This document shows positions 45,298-53,944 of a stretch of DNA of 64,000 nt, piece by piece. The notes beneath the pieces were generated by a model. That model made no database searches. It was given only the letters and a program-made list of their open reading frames with translations, and was not told where the DNA came from. Source of the stretch: Paenibacillus sp. BIC5C1 (GTDB taxonomy: Bacteria > Bacillota > Bacilli > Paenibacillales > Paenibacillaceae); NCBI RefSeq assembly GCF_032399705.1, contig NZ_CP135922.1, forward strand, positions 2,480,001-2,544,000. Reading direction: 5' to 3'. The stretch's first letter is position 1. Every line of letters begins with the position of its first letter. The position numbers were made by a program, and so were the translations under genes.

Positions 45298-45320
45298 GCT
45301 CCGCAAGGAGCTTTTGTTTT
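45298..45320 (+). terminator. Second terminator-like hairpin in the pnp leader
   Basis: GCTCC (45298-45302) pairs with GGAGC (45307-45311) around a GCAA loop, followed by TTTTGTTTT. It is flanked by the near-repeat GAACATGTTGC / GAGCATGTTGC. It may control pnp expression, as pnp is autoregulated in several bacteria. Confidence 0.6.
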
Positions 45321-45424
45321 GCAAGTGAGCATGTTGCTGTGGAGTTAATGAATGCAGGACAAGCAGGAAATACTGTGAAAATGCAGAATCCATTGTGTTA
45401 GGAACGAATAAAAGGAGGGATTTC

Positions 45425-47527
45425 ATGGAACAGCGTGTTGAAATGCAGCTTGGTGGAAGAACGCTTACGCTTGAAACAGGGCGTTTGGCCAAGCAGGCTA
45501 ATGCTGCCGTTAAGGTAACGTACGGGGATACCGTTGTATTGTGTACCGTGACAGCATCAAGTGAGCCTAAAGATCTGGATTTTTTCCCATTGACGGTAAA
45601 CTATGAAGAAAGATTGTATGCCGTAGGTAAAATCCCAGGTGGATTTATTAAACGTGAAGGCAGACCAAGTGAGAAAGCAATTCTTTCGAGCCGTTTGACA
45701 GACCGTCCGATTCGTCCTTTGTTCCCGGAAGGTTTCCGGAATGATGTACAAGTTCTGAATATCGTTATGAGTGTGGACCAGGACTGCGAACCGCAAATTG
45801 CTGCCATGATCGGTACTTCGGCTGCACTGAGCATTTCGGATGTTCCATTTAGCGGACCAATTGGTGGCGTAAAAGTTGGACGTATTAATGGTGAATTCAT
45901 CATCAACCCAACGATTGCACAGCTAGAGGTAAGTGAGATTGAACTCGTTGTTGCAGGAACCAAAGATGCCATCATGATGGTTGAAGCGGAAGCGAACGAA
46001 GTTCCGGAAGAAGTAATGTTGGAAGCAATCATGTTCGGACATGACGAGATCAAGAACATTGTTGCAGTCATCGAACAACTCGTACAAGTAGCTGGTAAAG
46101 AAAAAATGGCTGTGAAATTGCATGCCGTTAATGCTGAAGTTAACAGCAGTGTACGTGAGTTTGCCAGTGCGCGTCTGGTTGAGGCTGTTAAAATTGCTGA
46201 GAAACATGCGCGTCAGGATGCAATCGATGTCGTGAATGACGAAACTGTTGCTCACTTCGAAGAGAAGTATATTGAGTCTCCTGAACTGCTTAAAGATGTG
46301 AAAGAAGTGCTGCACGATATCGTCAAAGAAGAAGTGCGCCGCCTGATTACACATGATAAAGTTCGTCCGGATGGACGTGGACTTGCTGAGATTCGTCCAA
46401 TTGAATGTGATACTTCCCTGCTGCCACGTACTCACGGTTCAGGTCTGTTCACTCGTGGTCAAACGCAAGCGCTCAGCATTTGTACACTTGGTGCACTGGG
46501 TGATGTTCAGATTTTGGACGGAATCAGTCTTGAAGAAACGAAACGTTTCATGCATCACTACAACTTCCCGCCGTTCAGCGTAGGTGAAGCTCGTCCATTG
46601 CGTGCTCCGGGCCGTCGCGAAATCGGACATGGTGCTCTGGGTGAGCGTGCTCTTTCCAAAGTAATTCCTTCCGAAACGGACTTCCCATACACGATTCGTC
46701 TCGTATCCGAAGTATTGGAATCCAACGGTTCAACTTCCCAGGCAAGTATCTGTGCCAGCACATTGGCTATGATGGATGCAGGTGTACCAATCAAAGCTCC
46801 AGTTGCGGGTGTAGCTATGGGTCTGATTAAAGACGGAGATCACGTATCCATCCTTAGTGATATTCAAGGTATGGAAGATCACCTCGGTGACATGGACTTC
46901 AAAGTAGCAGGAACACCTGATGGTGTAACAGCAATTCAGATGGATATCAAAATTGATGGTATTGATCGTCAAATTTTGTCCGAAGCATTGGCTCAAGCCA
47001 AAGAAGGTCGTATGCACATCTTGAGCAAAATGACCGAAGTGATGAAAACGCCACGTGAGCAGTTGTCACAATATGCCCCTAAAATTACAACCATGCATAT
47101 CAATCCGGACAAAATCCGTGATGTTATCGGTGCAGGTGGTAAAATTATCAATAAAATCATCGAGGAAACCGGTGTTAAAATTGATATTGAACAGGATGGA
47201 CGTGTCTTTATTGCCTCTTCTAACCAAGAGATGAATGATAAAGCCAAATCGATCATCGAAGGCATTGTACGTGAAGTACTGGTCGGCGAAATTTATGTAG
47301 GTAAAGTAAAACGTGTTGAAAAGTTTGGTGCATTCGTTGAAGTGCTGCCGAACAAAGAAGGTCTGGTCCACATCTCACAATTGTCCACAGAGCGTGTTGC
47401 TAAAGTGGAAGATGTTGTTGCCATTGGTGATTCCATTACAGTAAAAGTAACGGAAATTGACCCACAAGGCCGTATCAACTTGTCCCGCAAAGCCGTATTG
47501 ACTGCTGAAGCTCCAGCTCAATCATAG
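45425..47527 (+). CDS. pnp: Polyribonucleotide nucleotidyltransferase (PNPase)
   Basis: PNPase degrades RNA phosphorolytically from the 3' end. ATG 45425 follows AAAGGAGGG. The 700-residue product has two RNase PH domains ([40 protein letters not shown]; and [20 protein letters not shown]), a KH domain ([20 protein letters not shown]) and an S1 domain ([20 protein letters not shown]). A terminator follows the gene. Confidence 0.98.
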   Translation: MEQRVEMQLGGRTLTLETGRLAKQANAAVKVTYGDTVVLCTVTASSEPKDLDFFPLTVNYEERLYAVGKIPGGFIKREGRPSEKAILSSRLTDRPIRPLFPEGFRNDVQVLNIVMSVDQDCEPQIAAMIGTSAALSISDVPFSGPIGGVKVGRINGEFIINPTIAQLEVSEIELVVAGTKDAIMMVEAEANEVPEEVMLEAIMFGHDEIKNIVAVIEQLVQVAGKEKMAVKLHAVNAEVNSSVREFASARLVEAVKIAEKHARQDAIDVVNDETVAHFEEKYIESPELLKDVKEVLHDIVKEEVRRLITHDKVRPDGRGLAEIRPIECDTSLLPRTHGSGLFTRGQTQALSICTLGALGDVQILDGISLEETKRFMHHYNFPPFSVGEARPLRAPGRREIGHGALGERALSKVIPSETDFPYTIRLVSEVLESNGSTSQASICASTLAMMDAGVPIKAPVAGVAMGLIKDGDHVSILSDIQGMEDHLGDMDFKVAGTPDGVTAIQMDIKIDGIDRQILSEALAQAKEGRMHILSKMTEVMKTPREQLSQYAPKITTMHINPDKIRDVIGAGGKIINKIIEETGVKIDIEQDGRVFIASSNQEMNDKAKSIIEGIVREVLVGEIYVGKVKRVEKFGAFVEVLPNKEGLVHISQLSTERVAKVEDVVAIGDSITVKVTEIDPQGRINLSRKAVLTAEAPAQS

Positions 47528-47565
47528 GCTACGTGCCATCGTTTTTTGAAAAGATAGATTGAATG

Positions 47566-47599
47566 AAGAGACAGAATGTGAATTTCTGGCTCTTTTTTT
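47566..47599 (+). terminator. Intrinsic terminator after pnp
   Basis: AAGAG-x-CAGAA (from 47566) pairs with TTCTG-x-CTCTT (to 47594), with one mismatch, followed by a T-run to 47599. It separates pnp from the sporulation genes. Confidence 0.8.
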
Positions 47600-47690
47600 A
47601 ACGTTTAAATACCTATATGAAATACATTGTTTACCCATAAGGCCTCTGAATCCAGCTTTGAAGATACTTTACATGAACAGCTTGTTTTAT

Positions 47691-47719
47691 TCATATTCTT
47701 GCACTTGTCCTCATATGAT
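47691..47719 (+). promoter_or_regulatory. Candidate sigma-E promoter of the ylxY-like gene
   Basis: TCATATT (47691-47697) matches the sigma-E -35 pattern, followed by a 14-base spacer and CATATGAT (47712-47719), one base from the usual -10. Transcription would start near 47726, before the ribosome site at about 47737. Confidence 0.6.
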
Positions 47720-47748
47720 GGGGACAAAGACGGCGGGAGGATGGAGCT

Positions 47749-48744
47749 GTGGGAAACCAATCCAAAAAGCTGGCGGCTGTTCTGGTAGGTATGGCAGCTG
47801 TCATACTGGTCGGACAAGTGGGCAGTGTACGTACATACATTACGGAAATCCGTGATGGGCCAGGCACGCAAAATGCATTTGATATGTTCAAAGAGGCAAC
47901 CGGAGAAGAGCAGCTGTTATCGGCGATCCGGGATAAAGCGGCCGAAACGAAAATCGCTCCGGTAAATGCCAGAGTGGATCGGGTCTGGAAAGCAATACCC
48001 GGGTATAACGGACTAGAGATTGATGTGGAAGCCACGTATCGCAAAGCACTCGGTGGCACGCTGAACACCAAGATAGCGTATGTCTATCGGCAGACTGTAC
48101 CTGAAATCCAGCTTAAAGATTTGGGTGCACACCCGATTTACCGTGGGAATGCCGAAAAACCAATGGTGTCTTTCATGATTAATGTTGCGTGGGGCAATGA
48201 ATTCATTATTCCGATGCTAGATACGCTTGATGCCGAAAAAGTCAAAGCTACTTTTTTTCTGGATGGAAGCTGGTTGAGCAAAAATGAGGAACTGGCTAAA
48301 GAAATTCAAAAGCGTGGACATGAGTTATCAAACCATGCATACTCACATCCGAATATGAGTCGGTTGAGTACGGAGCGGGCGAAGCTGGAAATCAGTAAAA
48401 CACAGGACCTGCTCAAAGAAAAATTGGGTGTGGAGAACCATTGGTTTGCTCCACCTTCCGGTGATTTTAATCAACAGACGGTCGACATTGCTTCCGGCAT
48501 GGGACTTCAAACGGTACTTTGGACACTGGATACGGTGGATTGGCGTAAACCAACTTCTGAATCTGTTGTAGCCAAGATCTCCAGTAAAGTAGAAGCCGGC
48601 ACATTAATTCTGATGCACCCTACAGCTGCTTCTTCAGGAGCTTTAAAAGGAATGATTGATTCCATACGGGCCAAGGGTTTGACGCTTGGAACCGTTAGCG
48701 AAACGTTGTCATCCGAGCGCGTGAAGGGATCAGCGGTTGAGTGA
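47749..48744 (+). CDS. ylxY: Polysaccharide deacetylase-family sporulation protein (YlxY-like)
   Basis: The 331-residue product starts at GTG 47749 after GGGAGGATGG. It has an N-terminal membrane helix (about residues 7-25), a domain to about 130 and a C-terminal NodB deacetylase fold. The metal His pair is present (LSNHAYSHPNMSRL), as are APPSGDFN and LILMHPTAAS. The first motif, usually with two Asp (TFDDG), reads MINVAWGNE instead, so catalysis may be lost or altered. B. subtilis YlxY has the same place after pnp. The preceding promoter-like sequence suggests mother-cell expression. Confidence 0.88.
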   Translation: MGNQSKKLAAVLVGMAAVILVGQVGSVRTYITEIRDGPGTQNAFDMFKEATGEEQLLSAIRDKAAETKIAPVNARVDRVWKAIPGYNGLEIDVEATYRKALGGTLNTKIAYVYRQTVPEIQLKDLGAHPIYRGNAEKPMVSFMINVAWGNEFIIPMLDTLDAEKVKATFFLDGSWLSKNEELAKEIQKRGHELSNHAYSHPNMSRLSTERAKLEISKTQDLLKEKLGVENHWFAPPSGDFNQQTVDIASGMGLQTVLWTLDTVDWRKPTSESVVAKISSKVEAGTLILMHPTAASSGALKGMIDSIRAKGLTLGTVSETLSSERVKGSAVE

Positions 48745-48787
48745 ATGATGTTTTTTTGTTACTATCAAACAGTTGGAACCAAATGTC

Positions 48788-48810
48788 GATTTCAATTTTG
48801 CGTTGAAATC
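48788..48810 (+). other. Inverted repeat before the M16 peptidase gene
   Basis: GATTTCAA (48788-48795) pairs with TTGAAATC (48803-48810). No T-run follows. It could be a hairpin in the message or a protein site; I cannot tell which. Confidence 0.4.
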
Positions 48811-48842
48811 CAGGCAATTATAGAGATGTAGGAGGGCCAACC

Positions 48843-50126
48843 GTGAAAAAAATTCAGCTGGGCAATGGCCTCAGAGTTGTCATGGAACAAATTCCGACCT
48901 GTCGTTCCGTGTCATTTGGAATATGGGTCAAGACAGGTTCTCGCAATGAGCAGCCTGCAAGCAACGGAGTGTCCCATTTTATTGAGCACATGCTGTTCAA
49001 AGGAACGGATCGTTATGATGCCAAAGCGATTGCAGAGCAATTTGATGCCATTGGTGGTAACGTGAATGCGTTCACTTCAAAAGAATACACTTGTTATTAC
49101 GCCAAAGTATTGGATGAACATCTGCCAATAGCTGTTGATGTGTTGTCCGATATGTTCTTCCGCTCTAAAATGGATGATGGTGAACTGCTCAAGGAGAAAA
49201 ACGTTATTCTGGAAGAAATATCGATGTATGAGGATACGCCGGATGACATGGTCCATGATCTTATGGCTTTGGCAGCCTATGGTGAGCATCCCCTCGCTTA
49301 TCCGATTTTGGGTACAGAAGAGCGCCTCAAGGCGATGGACTCCAGCCATTTGCGTGCATATATGAAGGAGCACTACACGATTGAGAATACCGTTATTAGT
49401 ATTGCAGGTAACATTGATGACAGTGTGATTGATTTGATGGAAAAGCATTTTGGTGCTTTTGATGTCAACGGTGTAGCTGAACAAGTCACGCTGCCTGCAT
49501 TCCAGAGCGGACAACTCTTTCACAAAAAGAAAACGGAACAGAATCATATCTGTATCTCGTTCCCGGGATGCAAGATCGGAGATCCGCTTCAGTTCGCCAT
49601 GGTCGTGTTGAATAATGCGATTGGTGGAGGCATGAGCTCTAGACTGTTCCAGGAAATTCGGGAGAAACGCGGCCTTGCTTATTCCGTTTATTCTTATCAT
49701 AGTTCCCATGCGGATAGTGGACTCTTCACCATCTATGCAGGTACAGCGCCGAAGCAGACGAAAGAAGTTCTGGATCTGACCAAAGAGGTCCTGCACGATC
49801 TGGCTGTAAATGGATTGTCCGAAGATGAGCTGCGCAAAGGAAAAGAACAGCTGAAAGGAAGTCTGATCCTCAGTTTGGAAAGCACGGGCAGCCGGATGAA
49901 CCGACTGGGCAAAAACGAGCTGATGCTGGGTAGACACCACACGCTGGACGAAATGATTACCAAAATAGAAGAAGTAACGATGGACGATGTTGATGCTGTG
50001 CTGGACCTGATGTTTGCGGAGCCATTTGCGCTCGCTATGGTCGGTACTTCGGATCGTACGATCGCTGGATTAAGAAGGGATGATTTTGTTGCATTACGTT
50101 CAAATTCAAAAGTTACCGGGCAATGA
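48843..50126 (+). CDS. mlpA: M16-family zinc peptidase (MlpA/YmxG-like)
   Basis: The 427-residue product is a processing-peptidase-like M16 enzyme. It starts at GTG 48843 after AGGAGGG. The inverted zinc motif H45-F-I-E48-H49 is intact ([14 protein letters not shown]), and the later [20 protein letters not shown] supplies the third ligand region. The C-terminal half has the usual [21 protein letters not shown]. subtilis MlpA at this place has been linked to regulation of protease genes. Its end overlaps dut by 41 bases. Confidence 0.92.
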   Translation: MKKIQLGNGLRVVMEQIPTCRSVSFGIWVKTGSRNEQPASNGVSHFIEHMLFKGTDRYDAKAIAEQFDAIGGNVNAFTSKEYTCYYAKVLDEHLPIAVDVLSDMFFRSKMDDGELLKEKNVILEEISMYEDTPDDMVHDLMALAAYGEHPLAYPILGTEERLKAMDSSHLRAYMKEHYTIENTVISIAGNIDDSVIDLMEKHFGAFDVNGVAEQVTLPAFQSGQLFHKKKTEQNHICISFPGCKIGDPLQFAMVVLNNAIGGGMSSRLFQEIREKRGLAYSVYSYHSSHADSGLFTIYAGTAPKQTKEVLDLTKEVLHDLAVNGLSEDELRKGKEQLKGSLILSLESTGSRMNRLGKNELMLGRHHTLDEMITKIEEVTMDDVDAVLDLMFAEPFALAMVGTSDRTIAGLRRDDFVALRSNSKVTGQ

Positions 50127-50532
50127 AGATATTAAGTTGCCTCAAAAAATGTCAGAGTTGGCCTCCGGCTTTGATGTAGTTGCAGCATTACAGGAAGAGG
50201 TTGTATTGCAGCCGGGACAACGTACGTTGATTCCTACGGGACTCGCGATGGCTATGCCAGCTGGATTGGAGGCACAAGTTCGTCCTCGCAGCGGTCTGGC
50301 TTTCAAACACGGAATTACTTGTCTGAACACACCGGGAACCATTGATGCCGATTATCGCGGTGAGGTTAAGGTTCTTTTGATTAATCTGGGTCAGGAGCCA
50401 TTTACCATTGTACGTGGGGAGCGGATTGCCCAAATTGTCTTTCAAACCGTTCCAGCAGTTGAATTAACCGAGGTAGCTGAACTGTCGGAAACTGTACGTG
50501 GAGAAGGCGGATTCGGTCATACCGGAAAATAA
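50086..50532 (+). CDS. dut: dUTP diphosphatase
   Basis: Dut hydrolyses dUTP to keep uracil out of DNA and supplies dUMP. I start it at TTG 50086, six bases after GAAGGG; ATG 50080 adjoins that site with no spacing. The 148-residue product has all five trimeric dUTPase motifs: [48 protein letters not shown] and [10 protein letters not shown]. It overlaps the M16 gene by 41 bases. In B. subtilis ymxH, not dut, follows mlpA. Confidence 0.95.
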   Translation: MLHYVQIQKLPGNEDIKLPQKMSELASGFDVVAALQEEVVLQPGQRTLIPTGLAMAMPAGLEAQVRPRSGLAFKHGITCLNTPGTIDADYRGEVKVLLINLGQEPFTIVRGERIAQIVFQTVPAVELTEVAELSETVRGEGGFGHTGK

Positions 50533-50614
50533 ATGCTCCTCAACCAAGCTGTAAAAGGAGTCTCTTCTGTAATTAGAGCTTCACGGTTTGATTTACTTAC
50601 TGAGCATGTTCTCC

Positions 50615-50648
50615 AAGAGTCGTCCCCGAGGGGGCGGCTCTTTTTTCT
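50615..50648 (+). terminator. Intrinsic terminator after dut
   Basis: AAGAGTCGTCCC pairs with GGGGCGGCTCTT (50615-50642, one of the strongest stems in the window), followed by TTTTCTTTTTTTT. It closes the ylxY-M16-dut unit before the dpaA promoter. Confidence 0.9.
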
Positions 50649-50702
50649 TTTTTTTGAACGATAGGGACAATCTTTTCTTTGCATGCTTCGATTTTAATGT
50701 TT

Positions 50703-50731
50703 CACCCCCCTGTGGGCCACTGCATACGATA
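50703..50731 (+). promoter_or_regulatory. Candidate sigma-K promoter of dpaAB
   Basis: CACC (50703-50706) fits the short sigma-K -35 (mACm), a 16-base spacer follows, and CATACGATA (50723-50731) matches the -10 pattern CATAnnnTA fully. The spoVF (dpaAB) operon is sigma-K dependent in B. subtilis. Confidence 0.7.
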
Positions 50732-50764
50732 AGGCATACATGTGGTGAAAGGAGTGACGTCCCG

Positions 50765-51664
50765 ATGCTGACCGGTGTCCGGATTATAGTCTTGGGCGGA
50801 GATGCGCGGCAGCTTGAAGTCATTCAAAAATGCGCAGAGCTGGATGCTACGGTAAGTGTGGTGGGTTTCGACAAGCTGGAGTGCTCCATTCCTGGTATCG
50901 AACACCAGGAATTGGAAGACGATGTACTCGCTTCGGCAGATGTGCTGGTGCTTCCTGTGGTCGGGTGTGATGATCAGGGGAAAGTGAGCACTTCGTTCAG
51001 TGATACACCGATTTTTCTGAAAAAGGAACATGTTGCGGCATTGCCGGAGCATTGTATTGTGTTCACGGGTATGGCGAAGCCTTTTTTACGTGATTTGTGC
51101 CGGGAAAATGGTCTACGGCTTGTTGAAGTACTCGATCGTGATGACATCGCGCTCTACAACTCCATTCCGACAGCTGAAGGTGCCATTGCCATGGCGATTC
51201 GGGAGACGGACTTCACGATCCACGGCTCGGAATGCATTGTACTTGGCTTGGGTCGAACAGGTTTCACAATGGCCAAAACGCTCCAGGGACTTGGGGCAAA
51301 TGTACGGGTGGGAATCAGGCGCGAAGAGGATGCTGCTCGAGCATCCATAATGGGATGGAAGCCTTTCATGACAACGGATTTGGCCGCTCAGACCGGGGAA
51401 GTTGACTTGCTTTTTAATACGATACCGACTATGATAATCACAGCACAAATCCTGTCCAAAATGCCGCAAAAAGCAGTCATTATCGACCTCGCATCCGCTC
51501 CTGGCGGCTGTGATTTCAGGTATGCCGAAAAACGTGGTATCAAAGCGCTACTTGCGCCTGGCCTCCCCGGCATTGTTGCTCCCAAAACGGCTGGCGGCAT
51601 TATTGCCAACGTGTTAATCCGTTTGCTTTTGGAAGAACAAAACGCACGGGAGGTTGAACAATGA
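50765..51664 (+). CDS. dpaA: Dipicolinate synthase subunit A
   Basis: DpaA with DpaB makes dipicolinic acid for the spore core from the lysine-pathway intermediate. ATG 50765 follows AAAGGAGTG by nine bases; longer frames upstream cross the terminator and promoter. The 299-residue product has an N-terminal Rossmann-like part (VRIIVLGGDARQLEVIQKCA) and an NAD(P)-binding domain (ECIVLGLGRTGFTMAKTLQG). The end GVPGIVAPKTAGG-type motif reads LPGIVAPKTAGGIIANVLIR. It overlaps dpaB by 4 bases. Confidence 0.95.
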   Translation: MLTGVRIIVLGGDARQLEVIQKCAELDATVSVVGFDKLECSIPGIEHQELEDDVLASADVLVLPVVGCDDQGKVSTSFSDTPIFLKKEHVAALPEHCIVFTGMAKPFLRDLCRENGLRLVEVLDRDDIALYNSIPTAEGAIAMAIRETDFTIHGSECIVLGLGRTGFTMAKTLQGLGANVRVGIRREEDAARASIMGWKPFMTTDLAAQTGEVDLLFNTIPTMIITAQILSKMPQKAVIIDLASAPGGCDFRYAEKRGIKALLAPGLPGIVAPKTAGGIIANVLIRLLLEEQNAREVEQ

Positions 51665-52257
51665 ACTGGCAGGGAAAAACGGTAGGTTACGCAATTACAG
51701 GTTCTCATTGTACGTTTGAAGAGGTTATGCCGGTGATTAGCCGCTTTGTGGCCGAAGGTGCCAATGTTGTCCCGATTATTTCCAATTCGGTTCTGACTAC
51801 GGATACACGCTTTGGGACCGCGCAAAATTGGCAAAAACAGTTGAAAGATATAACGGGGAATGATATCATTTCTACAATTGTTGAGGCAGAGCCGTTAGGC
51901 CCTTCCAAGCTGCTCGATGTGCTCGTAATTGCTCCATGCACAGGCAACACGACGAGCAAGCTGGCTAACGCGATGACGGACAGTCCGGTTTTAATGGCAG
52001 CCAAAGCGCAGATGAGAAATCAGCGTCCGCTGGTACTCGCCATTTCAACCAATGATGGACTTGGGTTGAATGCTGCGAACATCGCCAAACTGCTCGTGGC
52101 CAAATATTTGTATTTTGTGCCATTTGGGCAGGATGATCCGGTAAAAAAACCGAACTCGCTAGTGGCCAAAATGGAGCTGATACCGGAGGCATGCTGGAGT
52201 GCGCTTGAAGGCAAACAGTTGCAGCCAATGATTGTGCAGCGCGCTGCACAGGCTTGA
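51661..52257 (+). CDS. dpaB: Dipicolinate synthase subunit B
   Basis: DpaB is a flavoprotein-like partner of DpaA. The 198-residue product has the flavodoxin-type fold of the HFCD family: GKTVGYAITGSHCTFEEVMP, VLVIAPCTGNTTSKLANAMT, DSPVLMAAKAQMRNQRPLVL and STNDGLGLNAANIAKLL. It is coupled to dpaA by ATGA. No terminator is seen after it; the next gene in many relatives would be asd, which is missing. Confidence 0.95.
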   Translation: MNWQGKTVGYAITGSHCTFEEVMPVISRFVAEGANVVPIISNSVLTTDTRFGTAQNWQKQLKDITGNDIISTIVEAEPLGPSKLLDVLVIAPCTGNTTSKLANAMTDSPVLMAAKAQMRNQRPLVLAISTNDGLGLNAANIAKLLVAKYLYFVPFGQDDPVKKPNSLVAKMELIPEACWSALEGKQLQPMIVQRAAQA

Positions 52258-52679
52258 TAGTTCTTGGGTCCGCCGTAACATCAGTTTGTTAATAGGCAGG
52301 GTTCTGAACAGACTTAGTTTCGGGGATAACGGTTATTCGCTTGAAGAAGTGATGATGGTTCGAAAGACAAAGAAAATCATGAGGGACGTTATGCTGGGAT
52401 AAACAGCTACCTGTGTCCACGTTCCTTTCATAAAAAGGGAATTCCTGCTTGCAATGATTAGTCAGGCAAGCGGGATCAGTGCACGGGGAACGTGTGCGTC
52501 ATGATCTCGATAACAACCGCGGCCTTCATCCTGGATTGGTAAAATAATCTTTGATGAGGAGCGGCATGAATTGCCGTATAAAATGCTGAAATTATCGCAT
52601 CGGAACGCTCCCTAGGGTGATCCATTTGTTGATTTGACCCGTGTCCAGTCTTCTTGCGTACACAAATGGAGGAATAAAG
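52258..52679 (+). other. Non-coding 422-base interval replacing asd, with several hairpins
   Basis: No coding frame with a ribosome site was found. Visible pairings: GGGACGT (from 52383) with ACGTTCC about 30 bases on, CCTGCTTGC with GCAAGCGGG around 52444-52472, GCACG with CGTGTGC around 52480-52500, and GGAGCG (52558-52563) with CGCTCC (52605-52610). The lysine riboswitch and T-box signatures were looked for and not found. It probably includes the dapG leader and perhaps its promoter; I could not place one with confidence. Confidence 0.5.
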
Positions 52680-53897
52680 ATGCGCATCATGGTACAGAAA
52701 TTCGGAGGTACGTCTCTCTCTACCGTTCAGGCGAGAGAGCATGTGCTCCGTCATGTTAAACGTGAACTTGAAGCAGGATTGAGTCTGGTCATTGTTGTAT
52801 CAGCAATGGGTCGTCGTGGTGAGCCTTACGCTACGGATACGTTACTGGACTGGGCTGCACAGAACGGAAATGCACTCTCCGCACGCGAAAAGGATTTACT
52901 GCTGTGCTGTGGTGAAATTATATCTGCGACGACTTTGAGTAGTCTGCTCGAACATGAAGGCATTCCAACTACAGTGCTGACCGGTGCACAAGCAGGTTTT
53001 GTGACGGACGACAATTTCGGGAATGCCCGAATTTTGGATGTCCGTCCTGTTCGTGTGCTGGAGCAGCTACAGATTGGGCGTGTTGTCATTGTTACAGGGT
53101 TCCAGGGGCAGACCGAGAATGGTGACTTTACTACCCTGGGTCGTGGAGGAAGTGATACGTCAGCCACAGCACTTGGTGCAGCATTACATGCAGAGATGGT
53201 GGATATATATACGGATGTAAATGGGATACTGACAGCAGATCCACGTATCGTGGAGGACGCTCGTCCGTTGACTGTTGTAAGTTATGCCGAGATATGTAAT
53301 ATGGCCCATCAAGGAGCTAAGGTAATTCATCCACGTGCAGTCGAGATTGCGATGCAATCCCAGATTCCAGTGCGTGTACGGTCTACCTTTGCAGATAGTG
53401 AAGGGACGCTGGTAACACATCCAGAAGGATTCCAGGATGTGCAGACAGGCATTGTTGACCGATATGTAACAGGGATTGCCTATGTAAGTAATGTTACGCA
53501 AATAACCGTGGAAGTACCGGGCGGTGCAGATCGTTTGCAGCTGAAAGTGTTCAAAACGATGGCTGAAAATTCGATCAGCGTAGATTTTATTAATGTTACC
53601 CCTCTGGGGGTTGTCTATACCGTTTTCGATAGTGATTCCGAGAAAGCCATACAGGTACTGCAGGAAATTGGTCTTAAACCGCAAAGTCTCTCCGGATGTG
53701 CCAAAGTTTCCGTCATCGGCGGAGGTATCAACGGAGTGCCAGGCATTATGGCGCGGATCGTGGAATCCTTGACACTTGCGGACATCCAGATCCTGCAATC
53801 TGCAGATTCCAATACAACGATTTGGGTACTTGTGAAAAAAGAAGATATGGTTCAAGCTCTGAGGGCACTTCACGCCTCATTCGAACTTCACTTGTAG
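52680..53897 (+). CDS. dapG: Aspartokinase I (diaminopimelate-sensitive type)
   Basis: DapG phosphorylates aspartate, the first step to lysine, diaminopimelate and dipicolinate. ATG 52680 follows GGAGG by seven bases. The 405-residue product has the kinase start MVQKFGGTSLSTVQ, the GFQGQTENGDFTTLGRGGSD active-site block, and C-terminal tandem ACT domains from about residue 265 (VSVIGGGINGVPGIMARIVE). It corresponds in place to B. subtilis dapG, not lysC, because of the neighbours dpaB and dapA. Confidence 0.94.
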   Translation: MRIMVQKFGGTSLSTVQAREHVLRHVKRELEAGLSLVIVVSAMGRRGEPYATDTLLDWAAQNGNALSAREKDLLLCCGEIISATTLSSLLEHEGIPTTVLTGAQAGFVTDDNFGNARILDVRPVRVLEQLQIGRVVIVTGFQGQTENGDFTTLGRGGSDTSATALGAALHAEMVDIYTDVNGILTADPRIVEDARPLTVVSYAEICNMAHQGAKVIHPRAVEIAMQSQIPVRVRSTFADSEGTLVTHPEGFQDVQTGIVDRYVTGIAYVSNVTQITVEVPGGADRLQLKVFKTMAENSISVDFINVTPLGVVYTVFDSDSEKAIQVLQEIGLKPQSLSGCAKVSVIGGGINGVPGIMARIVESLTLADIQILQSADSNTTIWVLVKKEDMVQALRALHASFELHL

Positions 53898-53944
53898 TAC
53901 TTTGAAGTCAGCGGAGCCGGACCTGTTTTGAAGGAGGAATCGAA

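Noticed and set aside
47559..47855. Short open frame across the pnp terminator and ylxY start
   Set aside because: It crosses a terminator and a promoter-like site and overlaps the better supported ylxY start.
49077..49940. Long open frame on the - strand opposite the M16 peptidase gene
   Set aside because: Antisense shadow; the + strand frame has intact M16 motifs.
52551..52582. Sigma-A promoter for dapG (TTGATG with TATAAA)
   Set aside because: The spacer is 20 bases, too long for a reliable call.
52258..52679. Lysine riboswitch or T-box leader before dapG
   Set aside because: The lysine aptamer core and the T-box GGTGG-type antiterminator sequence were looked for and not found, and no terminator with a T-run precedes dapG.
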